Origin: Armigeres subalbatus
Lineage: Eukaryota > Arthropoda > Insecta > Diptera > Culicidae
DNA: 64,000 nucleotides
Assembly (NCBI RefSeq): GCF_024139115.2
Contig: NC_085140.1
Span: forward strand, 154,778,452 to 154,842,451
Direction of reading: 5' to 3'
The notes under the pieces are model-generated. The model saw nothing but the letters and a program-made list of their open reading frames with translations. It was not told where the DNA came from and ran no database searches. Every line of letters starts with the position of its first letter. The stretch's first letter is position 1. The position numbers were made by a program, and so were the translations under genes. Below, in pieces: positions 35,601-43,195 of this stretch.

Positions 35601-38600
35601 GTTGATCCACCGACCTTGAATCTATGGAGTTCGTAGACTGCCTGGAGCCAACGACAACAACAAGAACTACTTGGAATACAAACATATATCAAGAAAGGGT
35701 CACAAAACTTGTTTATTCTTCAAACGCTGCCTCCGTTACCGAGGTTGATCCTCAGACCTTGACTCTATGGAGTTCGTAGACTACCTGGAGTCCTCGACAA
35801 CAACAAGAACTACTTGGAATACACACATATACCAAGAAGGGGTTACGCAACTTGTTTATTCTTCGATAACTGGCTCCATTACGGAGATTGATCCGAAGAT
35901 CTTGACTGTATGGAGTTTGTAGACTACCTGGAACCAGGCATTGCAATTTATCCCATCGTTCGATCTTCTGAGCAAAGATACTGATGATATGTTGGGATAT
36001 CGATCTTAGCTATCTATCTGCTCAGTAAACAAAGTGCAATGTTCCCCATGGAGAAACGCTTTTTCACTGTTTTTGTTGTAGCAACGCCCTCGCAACCTGA
36101 ACAAACCCCGAATCGCGCTGGTTATCAGGATCATCATCAAATGCTCAAATGATAATATCTTTCCAGAGTGCTCTTTGATTAGGGATAATATCTTTGCACA
36201 GGTAAAGATAATATCCTGTGCTCAGATGATATTGCAATGCCTGCTGGAACTCACGACAACAACAAGAACTACATGAAAATTAAACATATGCCAAGAAGTG
36301 GTAACAAAACATGTTTATTCTTCAATAACTGCCTCCATTACGGAGGTTGATCCACCGACCTTGAATCTATGAAGTTCGTAGACTACCTAGAGCCCACGAC
36401 AACAACCAGAACTACTTGGAATACAAACATATGCCAAGAAGGGGTCACATAACTTGTTTATTCTTCGATAACTGCCTCCATTACGGAGATTGATTCGAAG
36501 ACCTTGACTGTGTGGAGTTCGTAGACTACCTGGAACTCACGACAACAACAGGAACTACTTGGAATACAAACATATATCAAGAAGGGTTCATACAACTTGT
36601 TTATTCTCCGATAACTGCCTCCATCACGGAGATTGATCCGAAGACCTTGACTGTATGGAATTCGTAGACTACCTGGAACCAATGACAACAACAAGAATTA
36701 CTTAGAATACAAACAAATACCAAGAAGGGGTCACACAACTTGTTTATTCTTCAATAACTGCCTCCGTTACTGAGGTTGATCCACAGATCTTTACTCTATG
36801 GAGTTCGTAGACTACCTGGAGCCCACGACAACAACAAGAACTACTTATAATACAAACATATACCAAGAAGGGGTCACGCAACTTGTTTATTTTCCGTTAC
36901 CTGCCTCCATTACGGAGATTGATTCGAAGACCTTGACTGTATGGAGTTCGTAGACTACCTGGAATCGATGACAGCAACAAGAACTACTTGGAATGCAAAC
37001 ATGTTTTAAGAAAAGGTCATTGGATGACCCGGAATATATACTGTGAAAGCATTATATGCTAAGCACCATAAAGAGCATGTACCGTTTTTGAATTTACACG
37101 ATAGACATTTGGTTGCGTTAGCAGACCATAAGAGCTTATTCCAGAAATTTTTTAGATGACTTAGGCCTTACTCCAGGGGTTTTTGAAGACCCAGAATATA
37201 TACTGTGAACACCGACTATTCTAAGACGCGCAATGAGCATGTAATATATTTGAAACTGGTTGATAGTCGGTTACGTGTGTAGACTCTTAAGCCTTACTTC
37301 AAAGATTTCTTGTAAAACCATGGACAAAATCTGTAAACCTTGACAATGGGCAAAAAGTATATGAGTTTCTGTTTCCAAAACTGTCAAAATTATCTAAATC
37401 GGTTGAAAATTGTTAAAGTTATGAAAATATCAATTTATAGAAACACGGGTACCCTGTCGGCTATCCACGTGGTAAAAAAAATCAGATGCCCCTCCCCACG
37501 TCCCTCCTCACTGTATCAACGTGATTTTCTCACAGAAGCAACATTTTATGGAGTTCTAAGATGTCACCGAGTTTCAGCTTTCAGCTATAAAAATTCATTA
37601 AAATATCACCACTTGAATTTGAAAAAGGAACACGGGTACCCCGTCGGCCGCATAAGGGTTAAGGATCTTTCTATAGGACATTTGGCCGAATAGGACATTT
37701 GGCTGAATAGATCATTTTTCCGGATGGGGCATTTGGCCGAAATGGTCATTTGGCCGAATAGGACATTTGGCCAAATAGGTCATTTGAAAACTGAAAAACT
37801 TCTCATTCCTCATTTCTCGCTGTGAAAAGTTGTAAACGCAAAGTGAGGGATAAGACGCCTCACTGCCCACTTCGCACTATTATTTTTTCACAGTGAGAAA
37901 TGAGAAATGAGGAGTGAGTAGTAAAAAGCCCCACTTCCCGCTCCCCATTTCTCACTGTAAAAAGTGAAAAGCGCGAAGTGAATAGTGAGACGTTTTCACA
38001 GTGATATGTGAGAAGTGTGACGTCTTACTTCTAACTCCTCATTTCTCACTTCTCACTGTAAAAAGTGAGAAGCGCGAAGTGGGAGGGGAGACGTGCGAAG
38101 TGGGTAGTGAGACGTTTCACTTTGCACTACTCACTTTTTACAGTCAGAAGTGAGAAATGAGGAGTGAGAAGTGAATCGTCTCACAACCTACTTCGCGCTT
38201 AAAACTTTTCACAGCGAGAAGTGGGAAATAAGTAGTGAGAAGTGAGACGTCTCACTTTCCACACCTAATTTTTTACTTTTCAAATTACCTAATCGGTCAA
38301 ATGTCCTACTTGGCCAAATGTCCAATTTAGATACAAAATTACAGAACGCGTCAAATGTTCAAAATCGGTTTCTTATGAATTTAAGCCTAATGTTTGGTGT
38401 GTGATTATGAATGTTCAGCATTCTGTTGGAATCCCAATCACAGGTTGGTTAATATTCAAATTAAACTGCTCTATGCTTTGGACCAAGTGACTTACCAGAC
38501 TAGAAGCCCCATTCCCGTAAAAACTGTCGTCCTCCTCATTCGCATCCATGAGCTAAAACAGATAAAAATGACGATATATTATTAAGAAATAATAAATAAA

Positions 38601-38907
38601 ATACTGTATTTTACCGCATAGTTTCCATTTCGATTGCAACTCTCCTTCCACGGAGCAATGAGTCCCAAGAACACCAGATAGATTGTGAACATCGACGACT
38701 TAAAATAAGTACAGAAGAACGGTTTGTCGTAATTTTCTTCATTGTAGAGAAACTGAAATCGAAACAACACTTGATCATCCAAAATGTCCCATCCATATGT
38801 ACCACATCCATACCAACCTTGGTTAGTTCGCTCGAAGACACCCAGATAACATCGACTAGCACTAGCAATACTATCCCGAGTAACAATTTTTGTGCCTTAT
38901 TTAACAT
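20383..38907 (-). CDS. SLC35F5: SLC35F5-like transporter, seven exons (gene span)
   Basis: Joining 38907-38818, 38752-38615, 38552-38496, 23746-23513, 23453-23271, 23211-22901 and 20692-20383 gives 1323 nt, i.e. 440 residues plus TGA. All introns are GT..AG. The product is a multi-pass protein of the drug/metabolite transporter superfamily. Recognisable SLC35F5 features are DVIWVSSSELTK at residues about 19-30, YDKPFFCTYFKSSMF, a variable acidic cytosolic loop, VTLLSSTSSLFTLVLAA, PLFFGFVGMWNLLLLWP, NGLVGTVLSEALWLWGCF and a polar tail ending DDSHEN. Vertebrate SLC35F5 has a longer N-terminus. It is an orphan transporter and its substrate is not established. An in-frame TAA lies upstream of the start codon, supporting 38907 as the start. 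Confidence 0.93.
22187..22404. mobile_element. 218-bp MITE, TA target, TIR GGGGAAGTGCACCGG
   Basis: The left end GGGGAAGTGCACCGGTTTTG and the right end CGGTACAGTTCCCC are inverted repeats, with TA on both sides (22185-22186 and 22405-22406). A second copy in opposite orientation is at 48720-48936. TA duplication suggests mobilisation by a Tc1/mariner-type transposase (inference). Confidence 0.85.
22512..22554 (+). repeat. GT/GTAT microsatellite
   Basis: A run of TGTG interspersed with TATG units. Confidence 0.9.
22901..23211 (-). CDS. SLC35F5: SLC35F5-like exon 6 (311 nt)
   Basis: It encodes helices ITSAFFYASYLVLVKRK, PLFFGFVGMWNLLLLWP and NGLVGTVLSEALWLW. The donor (TGTG|GTAAGT) leaves a split Trp codon completed by the first G of exon 7. 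It is the only intron not in phase 0. Confidence 0.93.
23271..23453 (-). CDS. SLC35F5: SLC35F5-like exon 5 (61 codons)
   Basis: It encodes WFIANYMFQLALEPSETAM, the strongly conserved LLSSTSSLFTLVLAAIFPS and KIFAVLLSISGA. The acceptor is TTCTAG|TGG and the donor GCA|GTAAGT. Confidence 0.93.
23513..23746 (-). CDS. SLC35F5: SLC35F5-like exon 4 (78 codons)
   Basis: It encodes the rest of the cytosolic loop (SDSSFVPIKADAQ, VRFSKVAEVREM, SRLSYAASLRV) and the start of the next helix (ARTALMFSIL). The VRFS..EVRE stretch has a counterpart in vertebrate SLC35F5. Splice sites are TTTCAG|AGC and CTG|GTAAGT. Confidence 0.92.
24196..24203 (+). repeat. 8-bp target duplication, left
   Basis: ATCTAGAG occurs here and at 28283-28290, immediately outside the terminal inverted repeats of the hAT-type element. 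Confidence 0.88.
24204..25090. other. left arm of hAT-type element
   Basis: It holds two overlapping open frames (minus 24752-24366; plus 24692-25054). Neither shows a BED finger or a hAT dimerisation motif clearly. A transposase relic is possible but unproven. Confidence 0.35.
25100..25389 (+). repeat. degenerate edge of the 23-bp array
   Basis: Units such as GGCTTGGATGCTTTCTTTC and AAGATACTCGGAAGCTTCG are clearly related to the array unit but vary in length and sequence. This is expected where unequal exchange no longer homogenises the edge. Confidence 0.7.
25390..27870 (+). repeat. 23-bp tandem repeat array (~107 copies)
   Basis: The core unit is CTCGGAAGCC-TCCTTTCAAG-AGG (23 bp). Each unit contains GCCTC and its complement GAGGC, so both halves can pair: GAGGCT-CGGA-AGCCTC and GCCTC-CTTTCAA-GAGGC. 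The unit has no stop triplet in any forward phase and 23 is not a multiple of 3. All three plus frames are therefore open for hundreds of codons, including an 813-codon frame from 25386 whose peptide has a 23-residue period. Variants with CTCAG, and 21-bp units lacking two bases, are grouped in blocks. The copy number is length divided by unit and is approximate. Confidence 0.95.
28014..28180 (+). mobile_element. Feilai-like SINE, 3' part, inside hAT element
   Basis: The order CCATGGGCATAAATG, TGATATACGAATGC, CAGAAACCTCGC, CTAAGCTGC and GTGGGGGATGTAATGCC, then GAAGAAGG, matches the 3' part of the SINE at 58041-58308. The tRNA-like head is absent. Confidence 0.75.
28283..28290 (+). repeat. 8-bp target duplication, right
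   Basis: ATCTAGAG, identical to 24196-24203. Confidence 0.88.
28291..29082. other. intronic sequence between two elements
   Basis: AT-rich, no gene recognised. Confidence 0.4.
29083..29176 (+). repeat. minisatellite, unit TCATTTGGCCGAATAGGA
   Basis: About five imperfect units of roughly 17-20 bp. A second cluster of the same unit is at 37674-37790, on the far side of the piggyBac-like element. Confidence 0.8.
29177..29342. repeat. dispersed repeat fragment near element edge
   Basis: The text GGGCCATCCACGAAGTACGTC and then a G-rich run is a common insect repeat phrase as I recall. A related phrase (GTAACGCTCG..CCCTCCCCCTACAGCG) occurs near 44270 in opposite sense. A GAAGAAGAAGA run abuts the TTAA site. 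Confidence 0.4.
29343..29346. repeat. TTAA target site, left
   Basis: TTAA directly precedes the CCCTTATGCGGCC terminus; the matching TTAA is at 37659-37662. Confidence 0.75.
29384..29640. repeat. long inverted arm, left
   Basis: Runs from GGCCGACAGGGTACCCGTG to the first array units. It matches the inverted copy at 37210-37490 with scattered substitutions. Confidence 0.75.
29641..30541 (+). repeat. ~131-bp tandem array, left side
   Basis: Recurring order: GGTCATCCAAGAAA, CTGGA..AAGGCCTTA, TCTACACGCGTAACCAGAG, TTTCAAAAGTGGTACATGC, TTGCATATGTTCAT. The phrase GGTCATCC starts near 30010, 30141 and 30256. Units resume at 31545 after an inserted element. Confidence 0.8.
30542..31531. mobile_element. 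second copy of 990-bp CCCAAGTAACA element
   Basis: It starts CCCAAGTAACATTTTAAG and ends TTGTTACATGCG (decayed terminus). It is the reverse complement, with substitutions and small indels, of 8629-9619. It interrupts the 131-bp array, which continues on both sides, so it inserted after the array formed. Confidence 0.8.
31532..31834 (+). repeat. continuation of ~131-bp array
   Basis: Units with CACGCGTAACCAGAGTTCTTT, CATCCAAGAAAACCCTGAAG and TACATGCCTTT continue from before the nested element. Confidence 0.7.
31828..32056. mobile_element. ~215-bp foldback MITE, ends CACTCCT
   Basis: The left arm (CACTCCTTACGGAATCCAAG, GCTCGCGTTTTCGGGGGCAC, CGATACGG) is mirrored on the right (GTGCCCCCGAAAACGCGAGC, CTTGGATTCCGTGAGGAGTG). 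Arms are about 90-95 bp with few mismatches. The core is 31835-32049 and TTAA tetranucleotides lie at both edges. Confidence 0.85.
32057..32661. other. interior of piggyBac-like element, non-coding
   Basis: No gene recognised. Overlapping short open frames at 32292-32598 lack motifs. Confidence 0.4.
32662..32912 (-). mobile_element. tRNA-derived SINE (family B), minus strand
   Basis: Read on the minus strand it gives TTGCGAACAAAGGCACAG, GATAGCGAGATC, CATAGTGTATCCATTG, ATAAGCTGAAAAGCAGGC, then GGAAGAAGAAG. This is the same order as the copy at 52028-52257. Confidence 0.65.
32913..33498. other. non-coding interior
   Basis: No gene recognised. GTTATCATCGGCGATAAC at about 33446-33463 is a short palindrome related to the motif flanking the hairpin that follows. 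Confidence 0.4.
33499..33629. repeat. near-perfect 131-nt hairpin (65-bp arms)
   Basis: Bases 33499-33563 are the reverse complement of 33565-33629 with a single mismatch (CAGTCCAAGAA against CAGTCCGAGAA) and a one-base centre at 33564. The arms contain TATTCGGCTTTGCAGTCC and TCGGTCAAAACGATAATTTT. Such a structure would fold in RNA on either strand, including the SLC35F5-like primary transcript. Confidence 0.95.
33630..34296. other. non-coding interior
   Basis: No gene seen. The phrase CACTCAATCTCAGGAACACAGGAT near 33926 recurs near 48633. Confidence 0.4.
34297..34635. mobile_element. MITE with GTTCGATAACTGCAA ends
   Basis: The left end TACAGCAGACGTTCGATAAC is mirrored by GTTATCGAACGGCTACTGTA at the right. 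The interior has further inverted GTTATCGAAC motifs. It was itself hit by a 57-bp retro-insertion at 34551-34607. Confidence 0.75.
34541..34618 (+). mobile_element. tiny LINE/SINE 3'-end insertion with target duplication
   Basis: TTTTGCAGTT at 34541-34550 is repeated at 34609-34618. Between them lies only GAGGTGAGCCAGCCGAGG, a GCTGAAAACCTCTT block, AATAAAGACG and an AAT-repeat tail. The same tail occurs near 45046 (minus) and 62500 (plus). It is an extremely 5'-truncated retrotransposon end. Confidence 0.8.
34636..34990. other. non-coding interior
   Basis: Short recurring phrase GATTTTGTC/CCCGATTTTATC near 34675-34735. No gene recognised. Confidence 0.4.
34991..36990 (+). repeat. ~143-bp tandem array (about 12-13 units)
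   Basis: Each unit has AACTTGTTTATTCTTC, AATAACTGCCTCCATTACGG, CCTTGACTCTATGGAGTTCG, TAGACTACCTGGA, GACAACAACAAGAACTAC and ACATATACCAAGAAGGGGTC. GGAGTTCG recurs near 35169, 35308, 35452, 35626, 35769, 35912, 36513, 36800 and 36942, giving spacings near 139-144. One interval is lengthened by a MITE and one by about 30 bp near 35515. Confidence 0.9.
35935..36243. mobile_element. 309-bp MITE inside the 143-bp array
   Basis: CAGGCATTGCAAT at the left is mirrored by ATTGCAATGCCTG at the right. GATAATATCTTT motifs recur inside. The array continues on both sides. Confidence 0.75.
36991..37209 (-). repeat. 131-bp array units, inverted (right side)
   Basis: Minus-strand text matches the left array, for example CATCCAATGACC, ACAGTATATATTCCGGGTC and GGTACATGCTCTTTATGGTG. 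The right end of the element is therefore an inverted version of the left. Confidence 0.65.
37210..37490. repeat. long inverted arm, right
   Basis: Reverse complement of about 29384-29640 with substitutions. The outer 170 bp to the terminus carry a second, diverged copy of the GGGTACCCGTGTTCC block. Confidence 0.75.
37659..37662. repeat. TTAA target site, right
   Basis: TTAA directly follows the terminus GGCCGCATAAGGG. Confidence 0.75.
37674..37790 (+). repeat. minisatellite, unit GGACATTTGGCCGAATA
   Basis: Six or so imperfect units alternating GGTCATTTG and GGACATTTG. Same family as 29083-29176. Confidence 0.85.
37791..38285. repeat. palindromic minisatellite (CACTTCTCACT/AGTGAGAAGTG)
   Basis: About 490 bp built from AGTGAGAAATGAGGAGTGAG-type units and their complements, alternating orientation many times with CACTGTAAAAAGTGAGAAG hinges. 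Many overlapping hairpins are possible. Confidence 0.88.
38496..38552 (-). CDS. SLC35F5: SLC35F5-like exon 3 (19 codons)
   Basis: A 57-nt exon encodes an acidic loop piece (LMDANEEDDSFYGNGASSL). The acceptor is TTTTAG|CTC and the donor is CTG|GTAAGT, both phase 0. It is followed by the 14.7-kb intron. Confidence 0.87.
38615..38752 (-). CDS. SLC35F5: SLC35F5-like exon 2 (46 codons)
   Basis: It encodes FLYNEENYDKPFFCTYFKSS and the second helix (FTIYLVFLGLIAP), ending WKESCNRNGNYA. The donor is GCG|GTAAAA and both ends are phase 0. Confidence 0.9.
38818..38907 (-). CDS. SLC35F5: SLC35F5-like exon 1 (codons 1-30)
   Basis: ATG at 38907 opens a first membrane helix (LLLGIVLLVLVDVIWVSSSE). The donor is AAG|GTTGGT, phase 0. 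The following 65-bp intron ends TTTCAG. Confidence 0.9.
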
Positions 38908-39240
38908 TTCACTGTTTGCCGTTGCGCCTTGTGTGCTTAAAGCGCCGAGATCAATTAAATTGATGGTGCGTAGGTAATAATGGAGCGCGTCTCAGCAACT
39001 CGAATTTGTCGTCAATTGATAAAAACTCGTTCCCCTTATCGATGCTCTCCGTGTAATTCCCCAGTCTCTAGGATTTATTTTTATTTCTTCGCGATGCAAT
39101 TTTCAGTAAAAGTTGCTTGCGTTTCGGTTTGATGGTTTCTTCATTCACCAATTTGTATTGCACTGCTATGGTGGCACCCGTTTCCTCCGTCATCTTCAAC
39201 ATCGGTAGAATTTTTCATGGAGTGGGTCAGCTGCCCGCTG
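38908..39240 (-). promoter_or_regulatory. SLC35F5: probable 5' UTR/promoter region of SLC35F5-like gene
   Basis: Sequence upstream of the start codon on the minus strand is less AT-rich than its surroundings. It contains a 26-codon upstream frame (ATG at 39218, TGA at 39143-39141). The transcription start is not identifiable from sequence and an additional non-coding exon is possible. Confidence 0.35.
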
Positions 39241-41136
39241 TTGGACACTCTCACATTACAGATTCATAAGCGCAGTTTTGGCCACAATGAAACTAGGCAA
39301 GATCCGATCAATCTCCGGGTCACATGGTAAAACGGTTTACAATTATCTGAAAATAAACGATAATCATATTATGTAGGTAGGTGAATTTAGTGCAAATTTG
39401 TTCATTAGATTTTTGGAAAAACGTTAATCATTCTAATTGAAAGGGAGCTAAATAGGCAGGTAGTTAATGGTGCCCTTTCAAGCATAACTGTAGCAAAAAC
39501 ATAGGAATCAATGCACACATGGAACAATTATGCATGCACAGACAAACAGACATAACGCTCGTGAAATTCTCATCGTTTACTGACTCACTGGTCAATTTAA
39601 ATAATCATTAATTGACCAATCGACCACTCGTGGCGTGCGCATTGGATTTGCTCGAGTTTGACGTTTGCTCACTATTGCCATTTGTTTCGGGATTTGTCAA
39701 ATATAGTGAAAACAACAGATGTCGTTAGTATTCGTACGACGATGAATTAGATGAGTGATTGTGATTCCAATGTGTTATGTCTGTTTGTCTGTGATATGGG
39801 TGTAGGTAAATACATAGTCCAATATGAATAATTACTCAGTCTGCATGATGACTAGTTTATCATGTCACAACCCTATCTGACATTTTCATTATTCTTCGAA
39901 AATAAGTGATTGATTGAAATTTATCGCATCAACATCTATTTCTTGATTATTTTGATCGGAAAAAGTAGGGGAGGATGGTCCAAACTGCCACCCTGTAATA
40001 TGCTTTGTTCTCCCCAAACGGTGGTATACTGAGTACAATAGGTACTCATTCGAAGTGAAATCTGTCTTATTTGCGGATGATTAAACATAAGTAGGCAAAA
40101 TGCTCGATGCCAGAAATAACAAACATTTATTGTAGCGCATGAATAGAGTAACATTCGGTGAGGAATCGAGTCAAATTTATTCTAAATTGGATTAAGATAG
40201 AATGATTACAATGTTATTGCAAATTCTTGATCAAGTCCCAGCTGATTTTTACGTTACATATTCTTAGAACCTCGTTGTTAACATCTGTGATTATTGATGA
40301 CATCATGACGCGCCTTGCGACATACGAACGTTGACAAATCAATTAGCATGCATCAGTTATTATTGGAAGACTTATTGTTACTCGATAGCAAGATGTTTGA
40401 TACCAATTTACAAGATTGGTTGCCATAACTTACCATTAGAGAATCTGCGCTAATAGAGAATCGCAACACAAATTCGTGCAAAATTTATCACCAAAATATG
40501 TATTGAGGTCGTGATAATCGACAATTATTACCTATTTTACAATGCTTTACTTTCAATCGTTGTTCTGTCAGATTATTTTTCGAAAATTTAAAGCTTTCTT
40601 GGTACTGATGAGGAGAGAATGAATTATCCAGGGGAACGATTTCCTACTTACGGATGCAGAACCATCTCACCTCAGAAGAAAAAAATATCTCGAAAAATAG
40701 GTTCTTCTTGCTTTTAGCTGGCAAAAAAACAATGATAAGAAACAAGATTATAAGAGCTCTTATCTTTGATTTATAATTAGCTTTTTTATGGGATGAATAT
40801 GCAAGAATAAGAACCGGAACCGGAATAGATTTCTACTTTTCTATGGCACTGCATATCTGCCGGAGCGCAGTTGGTCTTACAGGGTATACCCTGTTAAGCA
40901 TAACTAAGTACGTTAGGTATAATAAACGTTAGCCATAACGGACGATAAGTATAAATGTACATTAGGGCCAATGGACGTTAGGCCCAAAATGATCCAAAGA
41001 ACAGCCCATGGCATAAAAAAGTTGAATTGTACCTAACATATATTATGCCTAGAGGACTTATGCCTAACGTCGCGGATCAGGTCTCACAGGGAAATACTCA
41101 GGACTCGTATCCACTGCCCAATAGGCGTCGTAAGGC
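39241..41136. other. non-coding upstream region
   Basis: AT-rich, no gene recognised. Near 40900-41060 the phrases GTTAGG, AACGTTAG and CCTAACGT recur in both senses, probably an old repeat. Confidence 0.4.
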
Positions 41137-41240
41137 GTTTCTTAGCCGTACGATAAGATGCGAGCCTACAAAGCAACACAATACTGAGGGTGGCTGGGTT
41201 CGGGTTCGGTCTGGTCTTGGAAACTTACGGGTTGGAAATT
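41137..41240 (+). mobile_element. Feilai-like SINE head fragment
   Basis: TTAGCCGTACGATAAGATGC (box A), TACAAAGCAACACAATACTG, GGTGGCTGGGTTCGGGTTCG (box B) and GGTCTTGGAAA match the first 100 bp of the SINE at 58041. It is truncated before the middle region. Confidence 0.7.
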
Positions 41241-41345
41241 AGTTGGTAACGACGGGGTTGTCCAAGGTACCTAGAACACCTTGGGGTTGTCAAAAGTAAT
41301 TGTCTTTGCCCACAGTGTGTCCCAAATACGTTTCAGCAGCTGAAG

Positions 41346-42440
41346 GTTCCTGGTGTGACTACCAAGAAAAGGAGTAAGAAATCCAGCTCAAAAAGGGATA
41401 AAGCTGTAGATAAGGGAGTTATTTCTGACGTTGATCCATTTGGGAAGCAGTTAGAGGAGGGACAACTGATCAAGGAGAAGAGCTTCGCTCGGCAGAAGGC
41501 GTGGAATAGAGTGCAGCTGAAGCAGGAACGAAAGATGCGTGAGATGGAGCCACAGGAACAATGCGAGATAGAGGGGCAGAGTTGCAGCAAGAGCAGGAAT
41601 GGTTGAATGTTCAACATCGAGACTAAGTCCAGAGATAGTAGTGAGTCGTAGAACTAAACATGCAGCGAAAAGCAGCACTGATCACTGCTTAAGAGGCGCC
41701 GACGCTGGTGGCGGATCTGCGTGAGCCGTAGTTTATTACGAGAGTAATTACGTAGTAATTACGAGAGAGCACCTGGCCGCGAGGAAATCGGTTTCGCAGC
41801 ATCTTCCAAAGTTTTGTGGAGAATAGCTGTTTCGAAAACATTATAACGGCATGTGGACACACGAATTTGAAGGATCTGAATCGGCTGCAGACCTACCTGC
41901 AATGAGACGCTCTCGAGACAGTCAGGGGTCGGTTAGTTCTAGACCTTCGGAGTATATTCAGGAGGTCAGAGAAGCTGCTGAAGACGCAGCAAACGAAGGT
42001 GATGAAAATTCCAGCACCTAGAGGGGATCGTCTGAAAACTTTTATAAGTCCACTGAGGATATTCACCAGCTCAGCGACCATCAGAGTGTCCGAGCTCTAG
42101 CTTCCGAGGTAGAATACTGCATATTCTTATGCATACGCATAGGCGAGGTAACGATACAATATCTCCGGGGTGTTGATGAAGGACTTTTTGTCGGTAAGAA
42201 TTGCTGGTAAATATTCGTATCGAGTTTGGCTATCTGCACCTGTTTGCGCCGCTGAAGACACGCGTCGGAAAGCCGAACGAACTGATCGCTGTACGATTGA
42301 AAAAGGGAGTGGACCAGTGTGAGCAGCCAACAGTTGCTTGCCTGCACTACATGTGGTAGTAGTACATGTTAGATGAAACAGCGTCATCGTCGTTTCAGAA
42401 CCGGCAGAGGAAAATCGCGCTCGAGAGATCCTTGAGACGG
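41346..42440 (+). pseudogene. BEL/Pao Gag remnant
   Basis: Pieces are a Lys/Arg/Gln-rich helix (ARQKAWNRVQLKQERKMRE, 41463-41560), HLAARKSVSQHLPKFCGE near 41770, ACGHTNLKDLNRLQTYLQ near 41850 and SEKLLKTQQTKVMKIPAPRG near 41965. They follow the order of BEL/Pao Gag (linker, LPKFxGDP, LxRLQxxLxGxA, PEKLLxxQ). Frameshifts and stops lie between every piece. Confidence 0.6.
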
Positions 42441-42782
42441 CGTTGAAGTATTTTTTTTAAACTTTAGTGATTTTTAAGTTTTTAACAGCGTTAAAGTAAG
42501 TACGCGACCGCTATTCGGGACCAACGCATGACTGTTCGACGACATTTTCCAATGTTGAACACATGAAAGCTCTCGAGCGTAAGTTGGCAGCGAAATCAGT
42601 GTAGGTAGAATGTGGCAGGTAGGCAGGTAGAATGTGTGTAGGAACATCAAAGAATATCAAACGAAGGGGTATGCACAATTGCACACAAGCCAACGACCGC
42701 TGTGCTGTCGGAGACAACACTTTCTGCAGTGTGATATCCGCTTTTGAACGTTGTGTAGAATCCACAGAAATCGGGTAAGATC

Positions 42783-43195
42783 TTGGACGCTGCAACGGCA
42801 GAAAATAGAATTTCCCTAAATTTGGAGCTACTCACGAATATGGTGGCTTCACTCCCACAAGAAATCTACCATTTTCGAGAGGGTCTGACCGTCTTCGGTG
42901 GTGACGCACAGGAAAAGTACCACCATGTTATGGACGTGGCAACCTTCAGTTCAACGTGCTCGCCCAGTTTAGCGCACCGTGTGAAAAGCCGTGAACGCAG
43001 AGATCACTATCTGGAAGCAACAGTAACGATCGGCACTATGTTGACGACTTCTTCGATGGCTCGGACACAGTAGGAGGAAACGATTCAGCGAGCTAACAAG
43101 ATGAAGTACACCTATTCCTATCCATTTCTATTTCAGGAACGCGTGTCAAGTTCTAGCGCGGTTTGGAAGGAGCTTAGAAAGTGAAGCAGCGGATC
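42783..43195 (+). pseudogene. BEL/Pao reverse transcriptase remnant
   Basis: A 96-codon frame contains a counterpart of the FREGxxxxxGD block (HFREGLTVFGGDAQ) and MDVATFSSTCSPSLAHRVKS, as in Pao polymerases (MxVxTFGxxCSPxxA). One frameshift later comes the catalytic YVDD at 43037-43048 within HYVDDFFDGSDTV. VLGTE near 43218 continues the usual order. Confidence 0.72.

Larger units (their letters stand above)
29347..37658. mobile_element. piggyBac-like giant foldback element, 8.3 kb
   Basis: Both ends read CCCTTATGCGGCC from the outside (13 bp, perfect) and are flanked by TTAA. TTAA plus CCCT-type termini are the signature of piggyBac elements. Inside, about 29384-29640 reappears inverted at about 37210-37490 (for example CCGACAGGGTACCCGTG, ACTCATATACTTTTTGCCC). 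The rest is made of 131-bp and 143-bp tandem arrays plus nested MITEs and SINEs. No transposase was found. The superfamily call rests on ends and target only. Confidence 0.7.
23747..38495 (-). other. SLC35F5: SLC35F5-like intron 3 (14,749 bp)
   Basis: Bounded by GTAAGT at 38495 and TTTCAG at 23747. More than 12 kb of it belongs to one hAT-like and one piggyBac-like element with their nested insertions. Confidence 0.9.

Noticed and set aside
38611..38907. 98-codon uninterrupted reading through exon 1 and intron 1
   Set aside because: The frame only runs through by chance. GT..AG sites at 38817 and 38753 restore the conserved helix text in phase 0.
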